DNA of 64,000 nt from Mesocentrotus franciscanus (GCA_037976565.1 CP137674.1:6188198-6252197), one strand, 5' to 3'; positions 46,982-58,829 are shown, counted from the first letter of the stretch. A program made the numbers and translations. Notes: generated from the letters alone by a model not told the origin.

Positions 46982-48260
46982 GCTCGCTTTCTCAGCGCCA
47001 TTTTCCATCTTCATCTCTGGTACTGTTTTCCGTTCCGCTATTTGCTTTTATTCCGAAAGTATTCCTTTCGATCTTGAGATAAATTATTATACCGTAACCT
47101 CGATATGGAAAAGAAAAACACGGAACGAGCGCCTTTTGATATCGAAATAAGAAGAATATTACTGTACAATAATTATAAAAAGTAAAACTTTTGAATGTAA
47201 ATCATGATAAAAATGGAAACTAAAGAGGAATCCAGAGCGGGTGGGGTTGATCGGAGAGACAAATAGCGTAATAATAAATAACAATACGCCCTACTTTCTC
47301 CCTCTCTCGTTGTCTCAATGTCGTTGTCCATCTTCATCTCTCGTAGTGTTTTCTGATCCGCGATTTTTTGATGAGATCGCGTTTCGACTTACTCCTAAAT
47401 AAAAATAGCTGATCATAATTATAACGTAGAACCAAATTTGACCCTATCTGAAATATTCATTCAAATATATAACAACCATGGAAAGATAAAGGAATAATAC
47501 AAATGTGATTTAGTAAAATGTCACAGACGAAAAGATGACATGAGAAAGGATGAATTGTTTCTCTCTCTGTGTGTCTCTCACTCTTTATAGCTTTCTTCTT
47601 CTTTTTTCCTTTCTACTTTTCTCTCTTTTTTTCTCTCTCTGTATTTCTCTCTCTCTCTCTTTCTCTCTCTCTCTCGCTCGCTTTTTCAGCTCCTTTTGCC
47701 ATCTTCATCTCTGGTACTGTTTTCCGTTCCGCTATTTGCTTTTATTCCGAAAGTATTCCTTTCGATCTTGAGATAAATTATTATACCGTAACCTCGATAT
47801 GGAGAAGAAAAACACGGAACGAGCGCCTTATGATATCGAAATAAGAAGAATATTACTGTACAATAATTATAAAAAGTAAAACTTTTGAATGTAAATCATC
47901 AGTGATAAAAATGGAAACTAAAGAGGAATCCAGAGCGGGGGCGGTTGGTGTTGATCGGAGAGACAAATAGCATGATAATAAATAACAATACGTCCAACTT
48001 TCTCTCTCTCTCTCGTTTTCTCAATGTCATTTTCTCTCTTCATCTCTCATAGTGTGTTCTGTTCCGCGATTTTTGATGAGATCGCATTTCGACTTACTCC
48101 TAAATAAAATTAGATGATCATAATTATAACGTAGAACCAAATTTGACTCTATCTGAAATATTCATTCAAATATATAACAATCATGGAAAGATAAAGGAAT
48201 AATAAAAATGTGACTTAGTAAAATGTCACAGACGAAAACATGACATAAGAAATAATCAGA
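46780..48260. repeat. internal tandem repeats, three units of 640-700 bp
   Basis: Units begin near 46785, 47417 and 48123 at ATAACGTAGAACCA. They share (TC)n tracts and the block CTCTGGTACTGTTTTCCGTT. The Ser/Leu-rich ORFs here come from the TC tracts. A GTTACGTANGAGGAACAAT block also recurs at 46535, 49090 and 49185. Confidence 0.85.
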
Positions 48261-50140
48261 AAAATCAGAGCTGGGGGGTAATCGGAGATTCGGAGAGACA
48301 ATATCATAATAATAAATACAGTACAGACTACGTCCAACTTTCTATCCCTCCCGCCCCCCTCTTTTTCTCTCTCTCTCCCATTGTCTGTATGTATGTCTGT
48401 CTTTCTCTCTCTGTCTTTCTGTCAATGTCGTTTTCCATCTTTATCTTTCATGTTGTTTTCTATTCCGACATTTGCTAGTATGCCGGCATCATTCCTACCT
48501 TGAGACAAATTATTATAACATATCCCTGATAATGTACACAAAATTATACCTTATATTTATTATAGGGAACGAAAATAGAGAACGAGCGACTGATAATGTC
48601 GAAATGAGAAGAATACTACTGTACAAAAATTATAGAAAGCAAAAGTTTTGAGTTTGAATGTAATCTTTGTTGCGTCAAAATAAAATGATACGTTCATTTA
48701 TGTTATTGACAGAAATAATATACATCGGACATACTTTAGCACAACTTTCTAGAAGAAGGTGGACAACATTATAAGAGAAAGAATAAAGCTTTCTCTTTTA
48801 TTTATAACAAATAAATAGCATAAATACCCTACCAAAACCGAAGAAATCTTGAAGAGGGAGACAAGAAAAAATAAGTATGAAAAGGACACAACAAATTACG
48901 AAAAAAAAGATAGGATTCTAGAGCGGAAGATGATAGGGGAAACGTAATAGTTTGTAAGTATTGGCAAATTTTGACAATTATAGTTTGTAAGTATTGACAA
49001 AGTATATACAACCGAAAATGACACAGAAATATTTGAAAGTATTTTAGACCTATATAGAATATACGAAAAGAGTTATGTCTTAGGCCCCCTACAGCTAAGT
49101 TACGTAGGAGGAACAATGAACGTGGCCAAGGGTAAAGTTCGTTGTCATGGTTGTAAACTTAAACAATAGAAGAACGGAACGGAAGTTACGTAAGAGGAAC
49201 AATGAACGTGGCCAAGGGTAAGTTTCGTTGTAATGGTTGTAAACTCCAACGGAAGGAACGGGTTAACAAAGTTTTATTGACATGATAGGTTGAACGAGAA
49301 CACAGATGGAGACAAAGACAAATAAATTGAATTCTCACGTTGTTTGCACTTCTTTCTTTATTGTTTCGTAACATATAATGAATTACTATATTTTCAATAT
49401 CATTTATTTTCGAATAAATAAAAGACTACCAAGACTACGGCGATTAACTCCTTATTAGCCACACCCTTTCAACAACAAAAATGAATACAAAACAAAATGA
49501 ATATTTCAAATTATGAGAAACGAAGTCGAAAGCATTCAAAGTAAATATTATTTTTGTTTTCGAGAATAAAACAATGTTCATCTCAAAATTCATTTCCCAA
49601 ATAGTCCTATATTTGATTTGCACATTTAAAAGAAAGGGCATTTAGTGTAGATCATGGCATAATATTGGTCAGAATATAGTTACAAAATGTGTCGAAAACC
49701 CATGTAAAACGAAGGCTTAGGCCTATTATTTATGGCTCGGTTGATAATCGGCCGAGCTTTAGCAGACGACAATAATTGACATTGGGGAAATGAATGGAGG
49801 TATCGACCGATCTGCGCGTGCGGCGGTGCTTACGCAATTTGTATTGTGAGTGTATTGAAAAGGAAAGACGTGAAGCTTCAGCAAAATAAGACGGCAATTC
49901 CCCTCAAAAATAACAGACCTTATTTTTCGTATTGATGAACAAAACTTATATTTTTAGAAAGAAAAATGTCTGATCTTGAATTTTTACATTTACTAAAAAT
50001 CACGAAAATGACTGAATGAGGCGCAATGAGCAATGAAAGTAGAAAGCACCGCCAAATTTTCCATTACTGGCGATGTAACCGAAATCGCTCCGTCACAGGG
50101 GAAACAATCGCTGTGCGCGGGCTCGCTCTCAAAGGGTTAA

Positions 50141-52238
50141 AGACTGGTCGCATGTTACCAACTGTGAAAATACAAATGAATCATTTGAAAGATTTCTTCT
50201 AACTTTTATTTCACAATTTAACACAGATATACCATTACAACGTCAGTCAGAAAATAATAATAACACAAAAACTCCTCGTCAACCTTGGATAACAAACTCG
50301 CTGCTACGTTGCATCAACAGAAAAAAAAAACGATTATTCTATAAATTCAAAAAAAGTAAATCAATTTCCAGCGAGCAAAAATACAAAAATTATAAAAATA
50401 GATTAACTAGTATTTTGCGTTCTGCAAAAAGGGAATATTTTTGTAATCAGTTTGAAACTCATAAAAAGGATCTTAAAAATACATGGAAAATAATAAACTT
50501 TGCACTGAACAAGAACCCTGCGGAAACAAAAATACAGGAACTTCGCGCGCAAGATAATACAACTCAAGACCCAGTTCAAATTACCGAATATCTGAATGAT
50601 TATTTTGTAGGAGTTGGTCCAACTCTTGCTGGAGCTATTCCACCCTCGAGAAAAAGCTTCTACTCTTTTCTTCAAAATCCAAATCCAAAATCCATATTTT
50701 TCATCCCAGTGCAAGAAACAGAGATAATTGACATAGTAAACAATCTACCACCTAAAAGAGTCCTGGCTATGATGGAATCACGAACAGTATTTTGAAACAT
50801 GTAATCTTAGAAATTGTAATCCCATTAACTCACATTTTTAACTTATCGCTTATAAATGGTGTCATTCCCTCACATATAAAGAAAGCAAAGGTTATACCCA
50901 TATACAAAAATGAAGATACACGTGACTGCGGAAACTACAGACCAATATCCCTATTAACAACATTTTCAAAAATCTTAGAAAAATTATTTATACGCGCACC
51001 ATTAAGTTCTTAACAGAATGTGACTTACTTTCTGACTCTCAATTCGGGTTTCGCAAAAAACATACAACAACTCACCAAATGCTCATATTTATAAATAAAG
51101 TCGCTCAAGCAATCGATGATTATTCACACAGCATTGGAATCTTCCTGGACTTCTCCAAGGCCTTCGACACTATAGATCACGACATTTTATTATATAAACT
51201 CTCGCACTATGGTGTGAGAGGAAGGGCCTTGGAGTGGTTCAGGAATTACTTACAAGACAGGACCCAATTTGTCTCAGTCAATAATTGCGAATCAACTGTC
51301 AAACATATTACATGTGGTGTACCACAAGGGTCGTTACTCGGCCCGCTGCTCTTTATTTTATATATAAATGATCTTAAAGGCGCATCTACCACCTTATCAT
51401 TGATCTTATTTGCAGATGACACTAACATATTTTTATCTCATCGTGACCCACAACTTTTATTAAATACTGTTAACTATGAACTTACTTTAGTTTATGAATG
51501 GATTCAGGCAAACAAACTCTCCTTGAATATTAACAAAACCAATTACATGTTGTTTAGCAATATTATTGACTCACTTCCGGGTGAAGTATTCATAAATGGA
51601 GCAGCCCTTGACTGTGTTCAATCTACAAAATTTCTTGGAATATACTTTGACAATAAACTATCATGGAAAACACACATCGATGTACTCTGCCGACTTGTTT
51701 CACGAAATATTGGTGTAATAAACAAATTTAGACTTCAATTCCCTCACAAAATATTATTATCTCTTTACTCAACCCTAATACTGCCGTATTTACATTATGG
51801 AATTCTTGCTTGGGGTAATTCAAACACCACATATATTAATAGAATACTTCTTTACAGAAACGTGTACTCAGAGTGATAAATAATGCTAACTATTGCTCAC
51901 ATACTGACCCTTTATTTTCGAAAGACAAACTTTTAAAAGTCAAAGATTTATATCTTTCAAATCTCGGCATATTCATGTTTCAGTTGTCTCGCCAAGAACT
52001 CCCATCAGCCATAATTGAACTCTTTACAAAAAATGAAGCTATACACACATACCAAACAAGACATGCAACACGTGCTAACTATCATCTTCCTCTAACCAGG
52101 ACAGTTTTCGCCCAAAAAAGAATTTCATACACAGGGCCAAACTACTGGAGCAACATTGATCTAAATCTCAAACGACTTAACAACTGTGGCAGCTTCAAAA
52201 AACATATTAAATTGTTATCATTGAATTCGTACGTGTAA
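50141..52238 (+). pseudogene. LINE ORF2, reverse transcriptase part
   Basis: Reading on from KDWSHV, the frame holds a Lys/Arg-rich linker, then the RT core: CGNYRPISLL (motif 1), LDFSKAFDTIDHDIL (motif A, catalytic Asp), CGVPQGSLLGPLLFILYI (motif B) and LILFADDTNIF (motif C, FADD), then LSLNINKTNYMLF and a thumb region ending GSFKKHIKLL at stop 52238. Three one-base frameshifts, near 50765, 51010 and 51855, break it, but no in-frame nonsense substitution was seen. It makes the cDNA of the element. Motifs are intact, so inactivation is recent or an assembly artefact. Confidence 0.9.
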
Positions 52239-52699
52239 TATTGCACAACTATACAAATTTTTTTCCCGACTGTGACTCCCGACCTTGAACATTCTATTCT
52301 AAACACTTCCTTTTCTCTCTTCTCAATCTTCTTCTGACCCCCATTCTTTACCTTCCCCTTCCTATTTCTCTTTTTCCTTACATCCATCATCCATATCATT
52401 TTAATGTTTTGTCTGTATACTTTGCTTTTTTTTTATTATTATACTTCTACCTTATTATGAATGACACTGTGTCAAAAATTGAGGAACTTAAATTCTACAA
52501 GCTATATGCTTTTTATTAAGTTCCTTTTTTCACATGTAACTCCGAAATTATTTAGTGTAAATGCAATACAACTTATGCTGTGTAGATGTCTTTATTGATC
52601 ACGAATATCAATTTTGTAAATATGCTATGTTTTGTTAATGTATTGTTTTTTTTATTTGTTCATGTGAAATAAAAGAAACTTAACTGAAACTGAAACTGA

Positions 52700-53400
52700 A
52701 GATGATTTTATGTTCTTCCTTTTGCATAGTCATAGCAATTAGTTTGTTGTTGTTGTTATTTTTTTCATCATCGGGCCAAAAAGGCAGATATTATGAAAGA
52801 AAGAAAAAAAAGAAAAGAAGGAAAATGAAAACACCTACGAAGTCTCAGAATTTTAAATCATGACCATGATTGAACAATTGATGAAGATTTAGCTGATTTT
52901 GGGGTATGTTTTAGTAGGAGTTACGGTTCAAAAAATGGATACGAAACTACTCTAACGCCGCACATTCACATTGTACACACAAGTCAATAGCGCTTGCAAC
53001 AAAACGGTGCACGTCGAACAAAACTTACCATAATTTAGCGGAAACAAATATAACACGCAATATATGTCCACCAAGATGAAACAAAATCACAAAGTTTTCG
53101 AAATAAAGTTAAACAAATTAGAGACAGCGAAAAGAAATACAACCAAAAAAAGAAATAAAAGATAAAGATGGACGGTTAGTTGTCGCACAAAAACGTGTGT
53201 ATCGAATGGAGGGCAAGGTATCGCGATAGCTGTAATCTGTCACACGAACGCGCGCGAACACGTCCTTGTTGCTGGGAAATATTGGCGGGCAACAATAGCT
53301 CTATGAATATTCATTTCGGCTCAAGCGGTTTTTGACTGAAACAACCAAAAATGGGTCTTCTAAAATACATAACTTAGGATGTGATTTTTTCTAAGACGAA
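52700..53400. other. no gene seen; CpG-containing spacer at its right end
   Basis: AT-rich with purine runs at 52795-52830. The part 53210-53300 is CpG-richer (CACACGAACGCGCGCGAACA), but no exon is visible. Confidence 0.35.
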
Positions 53401-53410
53401 GTAAAGAGTT

Positions 53411-53740
53411 CTAGTTTTTTGTAATCACGGCAAACCACACAATGTGGGCACTTGTCGCGAATGAAATAATGTAGTACGGCCTGCCTTCGCCAAGCCAGCT
53501 GATCGCTTCCGATGGAGACGTCACGAAAGTGGGCGGAAACAGCAGCCGAATCTTAGAGCCCAACTGCGATGGTATTACTTCGGCACATGTATGCGATAAT
53601 CGGCATTGTTCGGGCATTCGGAACATGCCATCTGCGTAAGAGCCGTATTCTTTTGGTGTCAATAGGCAGCTAGCACCGTCCGCCAGCGCGTACGTATTTT
53701 GAACGCCCTCTGGAATACGGGGAAGGTGCGTCTTTAACAT
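53411..53740 (-). CDS. unrecognised 109-codon ORF, possible exon
   Basis: The minus-strand frame from 53740 to stop 53411 has higher GC and CpG than its surroundings and no low-complexity bias. It includes RIPEGVQNTYALADGASCLL, KEYGSYADGMFRMPEQC and CAEVIPSQLGSKIRLLFPP, with four Cys in the first half. A possible acceptor (ATGTTATGTTAAAG) lies directly before its second codon, so it may be an internal or terminal exon. I do not recognise the family. Chance ORF in a CpG-rich element is the alternative. Confidence 0.25.
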   Translation of the reverse strand: MLKTHLPRIPEGVQNTYALADGASCLLTPKEYGSYADGMFRMPEQCRLSHTCAEVIPSQLGSKIRLLFPPTFVTSPSEAISWLGEGRPYYIISFATSAHIVWFAVITKN

Positions 53741-53849
53741 AACATGTACAATCCTGGGAAGGTTAACGTATTAATAATATATAGCAACAATTTAACATAA
53801 GTCGACAGTATGTAGGCATTGTAATACACATTCACACTAAGTGTATAGT

Positions 53850-54305
53850 TTAATATTGGGGTTGCTTTTGGAATAGATATGTTTTTAGATTATTTTTGAA
53901 AATGGTGGGTGAGTCCTGAATATGGACGGGGAGAGTGTTCCAAAGAATGGAGGCACAAACTGAGAAGGCCCTATCACCGTAGCGGTTGTGGGTGCGAGGA
54001 CCAAGTACGATCTGGGGTCTGGTTGATGATCTAAGGTTCATGCTTGTAGTCTGTTTGGGTGCGATCAGTTCTATCAGGTATGAGGGTGCGCAGTGATGGA
54101 TGATGCTGTACGTGAGGAGGAGGATCTTGAATTGGATTCGTTGAGGGATTAAGAGCCATTGTAGGGTGAGGATGACTGGAGTGATGTGATATTGCTTTCT
54201 AGTGCGAGTGATAAGACGTGCAGCGATGTTCCGTATGTGTTGAAATGGGGCTAGATGGAAAGCAGGTAAGTTGATTAATAAACTATTGCAATAGTCCAAA
54301 TGGGA
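53850..54305 (-). pseudogene. 5'-truncated CR1/L2-like LINE, RT C-terminal end
   Basis: The 149-codon frame begins within LDYCNSLLINLPAFHLAPFQ, the conserved start of the post-thumb region. It continues with RNIAARLITRTRK, ITPVILTLQWLLIPQRIQFK, ILLLTYSIIHH, RTHNRYGDRAFSVCASILWN and TLPVHIQDSPTIFKNNLKTY, then a stop. It is a typical 5'-truncated retrotransposed copy from a different subfamily than the 45-52.7 kb LINE. Its 3' UTR runs to about 53745. Confidence 0.85.
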
Positions 54306-54589
54306 ACTTATAGGAGCATTTACGAGTCGTCAAGTAGAGCTGCGATCAAGGTAATTTCGGATTTTCCAAATCCTATAATGCCTGTAAGCAATAATGCCTT
54401 CAGACAATCGCTTCAAAGATTTAACAATGATGCTATGTGGTGATGTATATAAATGACACATGGTTGATCAAGAAATTGTGGTATGTTTTAAGTAACAATT
54501 CGTTGCTCCCGGTATAACATAATCCATATTCACAGTATAAAGAACATTACGTTCCTTACATACTTGCGGTCGTATTAAGTCTATCTGCA

Positions 54590-54720
54590 AGGACAATTAC
54601 AACTTTACTCCTGCCCCCGGACACCAAACGCAGGACAATTTACCTCCAACTACCCCACTCCTAAAAAAGTACCCAATAACCCCTTCACACACATATACAC
54701 ACACACACACACATACACAA
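54590..54720. repeat. degenerate relic of the GGACAATTACCCC minisatellite plus CA run
   Basis: AGGACAATTACAACTTTACT, CCCCCGGACACC and AGGACAATTTACCTCC resemble the 14276-14672 unit. A (CA)n run follows at 54685-54720. Confidence 0.5.
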
Positions 54721-55120
54721 CGCTAGTACATGTAGGAAAATGTATAGCAATATAATTATGTACTATATTTTATACAATGACGTCTGATTATATATAACTA
54801 GTTTAAGGTCCTGCGGCATGTAAACAAGATTTTATCCAAAATTCAATCGATTACAATATTCCTATCAAAGCAGTACATTCATATACTAAGAGGAGACCTG
54901 CATCTTTTTTTCATACAATAAGCTATATTCTTTTCTAAATTTTAGGTGTAAAATCACAGTTTTGTTTCCAGTTACTTTTGCCAATGTTTAGTATCATTGA
55001 ATTATAACATTATGTGAGGTTTTGAATTGCTTTCGAAACAAAATAACCGATATTATCAATTGATGTTGTTCTAAATTGTATGTAAATGAAATTGTGTTTT
55101 TTCTGAAGCTTCCAATTGTC

Positions 55121-55361
55121 TTATTTTGGGTCAAGTACACTCTCATAATCAGCATTCTCTTTTATTTTGTTTGCAAACTGCTCCACATTCTGGTTCTCAT
55201 ATATCAGGTTTGATGATGGTAGACGCCTTTGTCCTGGTTTTTTGGACGAAGCCATTGAGGTGATAGCGATCTCCTGGTATGTGTTGTCTGCCTCGGGTCT
55301 TGGTTTTAGGTCCATGTAAGGATCTGGTCCCTTCTCTTCAGTCCTGGTTGGTACTTTGCGT
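55121..55361 (-). CDS. receptor last exon: cytoplasmic tail with ITAM-like tyrosines
   Basis: The exon begins after acceptor TTATCTGTAACAG at 55361, completes an Arg codon split with the previous exon (AG|A), and codes 79 further residues to a TAA at 55121-55123. The tail starts RRKVPTRTEEKG (stop-transfer basics) and holds four tyrosine motifs: PYMDLK, NTYQEIAI, LIYENQN and DYESVL. The first two are spaced YxxL-x9-YxxI, close to an ITAM; YENQ fits a Grb2-type YxN site. This suggests a signalling receptor acting through SH2 proteins. The 3' UTR end was not located. Tails of this style occur in invertebrate deuterostome receptors as I remember them; orthology is not claimed. Confidence 0.7.
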
Positions 55362-55414
55362 CTGTTACAGATAACAAAAATCACATGAATAAATCCATAT
55401 TAATCCACATTCAC

Positions 55415-55690
55415 CACTCTCCATCCAGGTGTTAAATGGGTAGCCGGTAGGGTGCAAAGGTCATTGTAGCTTCAGTGATCAGCATTGTGAGCGTCTTTGA
55501 ATAGCGCATGTCTGAAATGCTCCCCAGGGAGTGGAGAAAGTGGATACATTGTGGCGGGCAAGACTGAATCCTAATACCGGGGAAATATTACATCTCTAAA
55601 GCGTTTAGAGTCATCATCGATTTTCTTGTTTTATACCCCGAATATTATTGTTAGTATTATTATTATAAATGATTTGTATTGAACTGAAAC
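55415..55690 (+). mobile_element. diverged SINE body in the receptor intron
   Basis: ACTCTCCATCCAGGTGTTAAATGG, AATGCTCCCCAGGGAGTGGA and AAAGCGTTTAGAG (here cited in parts) match the body of the 10410 SINE. The tRNA-like head is missing. An ATT-rich tail follows. Confidence 0.65.
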
Positions 55691-56734
55691 AAAATATAGC
55701 AGTGTTTTTTCCACAAAATAATACCATATCAAATTTATCAGAAAGAATCAATATGTAATCATTATAGGCCTTTACAATAATGATATGTAATAAATCTTAT
55801 GTAAATACTTTCACTTATATCTCGTTTAGTTTTTTTAATAGTATCAGTTAGTATTAGTATTATAAATGAAGTGAAACTGTCATGATATTGTTAATAAATA
55901 CAACGAATTCTAATCATTGGGGTATCGTTTTTTTAGACTCAAATAGTTATACATTCTGTAAGAATTGTCAAGAAATGGAAGAACAATTCTTTAGAAAGGA
56001 ACGTTTCTTGATTGGGAAGACTCAAGTTTAAAGAGACTTGTTTCGAAATGTATATTAATTTTTCACTGTTGCTTATTGGAATAATTGTTTAGTCTCTCTT
56101 TTTTTTAAGAAATGATTATGACAATATGGTTTACTCTTGATAGCTAAAGTTTATATTTTCGTACAACTTTATTGATTGATTTAAATAGTCGAAGAGATTG
56201 ATCAATAAAGTTCTAAGAAGTATAAACTTCATCTATACAAGATAAGCATTATATAATTGTCATTAATTCCATGGAAAGAGGTAAGACAAAATCACAGGGG
56301 TAATAAATAATCCCTCAATGAATTTATAAACGTTATGAAAAATAAAATCCACGATCGAGTAGTCTTAAACCTAAATTGCATTGGAAAAGAAGATTGCAAT
56401 GTTCAAAATAACTGCTGATTCGAAACAACCCAATTATGGAATATCTTTACATCTGAAGAAAAAAACCCTCAATGGTTGAAGTGTGAGTCTGGTTTGAACG
56501 TGGATTCAAAGGTCAAACAACCTTATACCAGATGAAAATTTAACTGACATATCTTGTTACAAGTAGTAATTTAAAAGTGATATAACCTGAACAATTCATT
56601 ATATGCATCGTGCATTCCAGGAGACAGCTCGTTAATGGTATTACCTTTCTGCAGTTGTTCATTTCGTCTATATATTTGTAACTCGTAACAATTTAAATAC
56701 AGGGCCAAAATAAACTGGATTAACCTTAAATTAC

Positions 56735-56816
56735 CTGAGCTGAATAAGCAAGGAAGTAACAGCAACTGCATACAGCAACAGGGCTACAACAACTACAATC
56801 AGGCCAATTTGCGCAC
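56735..56816 (-). CDS. receptor transmembrane exon
   Basis: The 82-nt exon lies between acceptor TTTTACCAG and donor CTCAG|GTAATT. It is phase 1 in and phase 2 out and codes AQIGLIVVVVALLLYAVAV then TSLLIQL, a single hydrophobic helix of about 23 residues. Its phases fit exactly with the stalk exon before it (G + GT gives Gly) and the tail exon after it (AG + A gives Arg), whose first residues are basic. This gives a type I membrane topology. An intron of 1373 nt separates it from the tail exon. Confidence 0.75.
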
Positions 56817-57982
56817 CTGGTAAAAGAAAAAAAAGAATTATACATGAAACAACAGATATAAGGCTTCTCTCCATTTCTACTTTTTTCACAGGAGAATGGT
56901 GCATTTCTGCTTTAAATAAGTTATGGTGTATAATAATTTAGAAAAAAAAACCGTTGCATTTCATTTCCATGTGCCCACTTTCCCAAGTTGGTAACTATAC
57001 AGTGACTGAACAGGTGGCGAAATCTCTGTTGGCTACAGCTCTTTAGACGGACAGCCCATGAGACCGACAATTTCGGTCGTGCGGGCCTTTGGACAATTTG
57101 TTGTTGAGGGTTCACTACTTGAACAGCCCACGAGACTGACAACCTAGCCAGATTCACTATACCCATGGCCGGGTGGCCCTGAGATCGACTATCAAAAAGT
57201 TTGGGTCACTGAACAGCGCTTGTATTATTAGCAATTAATGTTCTATGGAGAATGACGTGAAAAAAACATGTCCTTTTATAAATCCAATTCCATTCTGCTA
57301 AAAGTGCCAAACATTTTGCCTAGTTTGACTAATATAATACGACAAAGACTATGTTCTTTCTAGTAAAGCAAACAAATTACAATTTCATTATGATTTACTA
57401 TTAATTTACTGTTAATTTCAGCTCGTTTTCGGTGTAAAATCAGCGGGTCGGGCGACAGAGGCTTTGAATACTACACTGTCACAATTTCCCATACCGCCCT
57501 CTTCTAATTTATAGTTTGAGAAAGTCATTTTTCTATGTAATTTTATCTTTCCAACCATATAAGACTCGTTTTGATTGGTCAATGTTAATCACCGCGCCTC
57601 CAAGATGTAAGACAATCACACCTTTGCCGAGTGAAACTTTTAGGTGAGATGATTCAGTTTGAGAACTGTGTCGCCTATAGTCACTGTCACGGTCCACGCA
57701 CAGTGGTGGAGCGATACCGGCTGCACAGAGATACGGGGTATGTAATCTATTTTGTGCACAGAGTATGACTAATGCATTTTCTTCAATTCCAATAGGGTCC
57801 ATTTAGCTCCAAACGTTTTGATATGAATTGCGTAATCTTAACTTAAGTATTTCTTTCTTTTGTCGATCTGTTAGCCGTGTGGGCTGTCGGTATACTGAGA
57901 CGACCTTTTTGGGTAAAACATGTTGTTATGTCTTCATAAAAGGTTGGATTTTCTTGCTTTCTAGGGAATCATTCAGACTTGC

Positions 57983-58138
57983 CTTTGGACACAATGTTGT
58001 AAGACGAACTTTCTGGCTTTTGAATGCATGTACAGTTTCCAGAAGAAAAAGTGGAACACATGTTGGCAGTGACAAACTCTCTTGTAGATTGAGTAGGGTT
58101 GTTAGTCTCCGAGACTGCATGTATTGTGGTGGTCAGCC
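57983..58138 (-). CDS. receptor stalk exon (Thr/Ser-rich, extracellular)
   Basis: The open 156-nt segment starts after acceptor CATCCAATAG at 58138 and ends at 57983 before GCAAGT, a GC-AG type donor (AAAG|GCAAGT). It is phase 1 on both sides. It codes 52 residues, including LTTTIHAVSETNNPTQSTRE, FVTANMCSTFSSG, NCTCIQKPESSS and YNIVSK, with three Cys, a possible N-glycosylation site (NCT) and many Thr/Ser, as in membrane-proximal stalks. It precedes the transmembrane exon in matching phase. The non-canonical donor makes this the least certain of the three exons. The upstream ectodomain was not found. Confidence 0.5.
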
Positions 58139-58829
58139 CTATTGGATGTACACAAATTTAAAAAAAATGGAGAAGGGAAGATTATTCAGCAAAGTTACGG
58201 TGCTGTATGCGAGCAAACGTAATCGAATTATGGTCTGTATGTGTGATTTAATTTGTTACATGATATGAATCTTCCCTACATCCAATGTGCGATGTATTAT
58301 TCAATTCACTTTCTATCGATTTAAAGGAACTATCTGTATCCTTAGCCATTTCTTTTAATAATATTATTATTAGGTTACATCCTTGTTGCTTGTAGGGTTT
58401 GAAATCTGCCAATGAAAGAACAAACAACAAACAAGAATTTGATTGACTTGCTTTTTTAAAACCAATTCTTCAATAAACATTCATAATTTGAACAACAATA
58501 CTAGACATTGAATTCGTCCCGGAGAAGAATTAGATGATATGTCGCTTTGATCGAGACATAACACATGTAGAAACATAATGGGAGATTTGGTCTTTAAAAA
58601 CTCCCATAAACCCACAATGAAAATTAGATACATGAACATAGGTTTCCTTTAAACTCCGAAATCACTCCCTAGCTGGAGTAAGCCAGCGAAGGAAAAGCAT
58701 TATTTCCCTGATGAAAGAAAATGCTCTCTGTGCTCTTGTTCCACTGCAGAAGCAAAAGAGAAACTTGTTTCTGCCATATCTGTGAAAAAAAACACATCTT
58801 GCTGAAGCTGTGCCTATGCCTATGGTCAC

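Larger units (their letters stand above)
46146..50136. mobile_element. 3.99-kb piggyBac-like (TTAA) non-autonomous element nested in the LINE
   Basis: A TTAA lies on each side (46142-46145 and 50137-50140). The imperfect inverted ends are CACTTTGGAGACGACGGGC on the left and CCCTTTGAGAGCGAGCCCG on the reversed right. Removing it with one TTAA joins QNLSI to KDWSHV in one frame, as expected of this LINE protein, which confirms the limits. No transposase ORF exists. The interior is three tandem units of 640-700 bp. Confidence 0.8.
45000..52700 (+). mobile_element. CR1/L2-like non-LTR retrotransposon, split by a 4-kb insertion
   Basis: The order is an apurinic endonuclease (45116-46145), then the 46146-50136 insertion, then the reverse transcriptase (50141-52238), a 3' UTR and a tail of ACTGAA repeats ending near 52700. 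The clade is not resolved beyond the CR1/L2/Jockey group. The 5' end is estimated. Confidence 0.85.

Noticed and set aside
46872..47844. Ser/Leu-rich ORFs at 46872, 47550 and 47569
   Set aside because: They translate TC tracts repeated in each internal unit of the TTAA element; there is no signal peptide or family.
57533..57802. 89-codon minus-strand ORF between stalk and transmembrane exons
   Set aside because: Using it as an exon would need splice sites I cannot find in the right phase; the CCAAT-like GACCAATCAAA suggests non-coding sequence.
57828..58268. 146-codon plus-strand ORF
   Set aside because: Antisense to the phase-compatible stalk exon; composition is unconvincing and no domain is seen.
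58705..58800. Possible extra minus-strand receptor exon after a strong TTTTTTTTCACAG acceptor
   Set aside because: Opens in phase 1 for about 27 codons but hits a stop with no matching donor before it.
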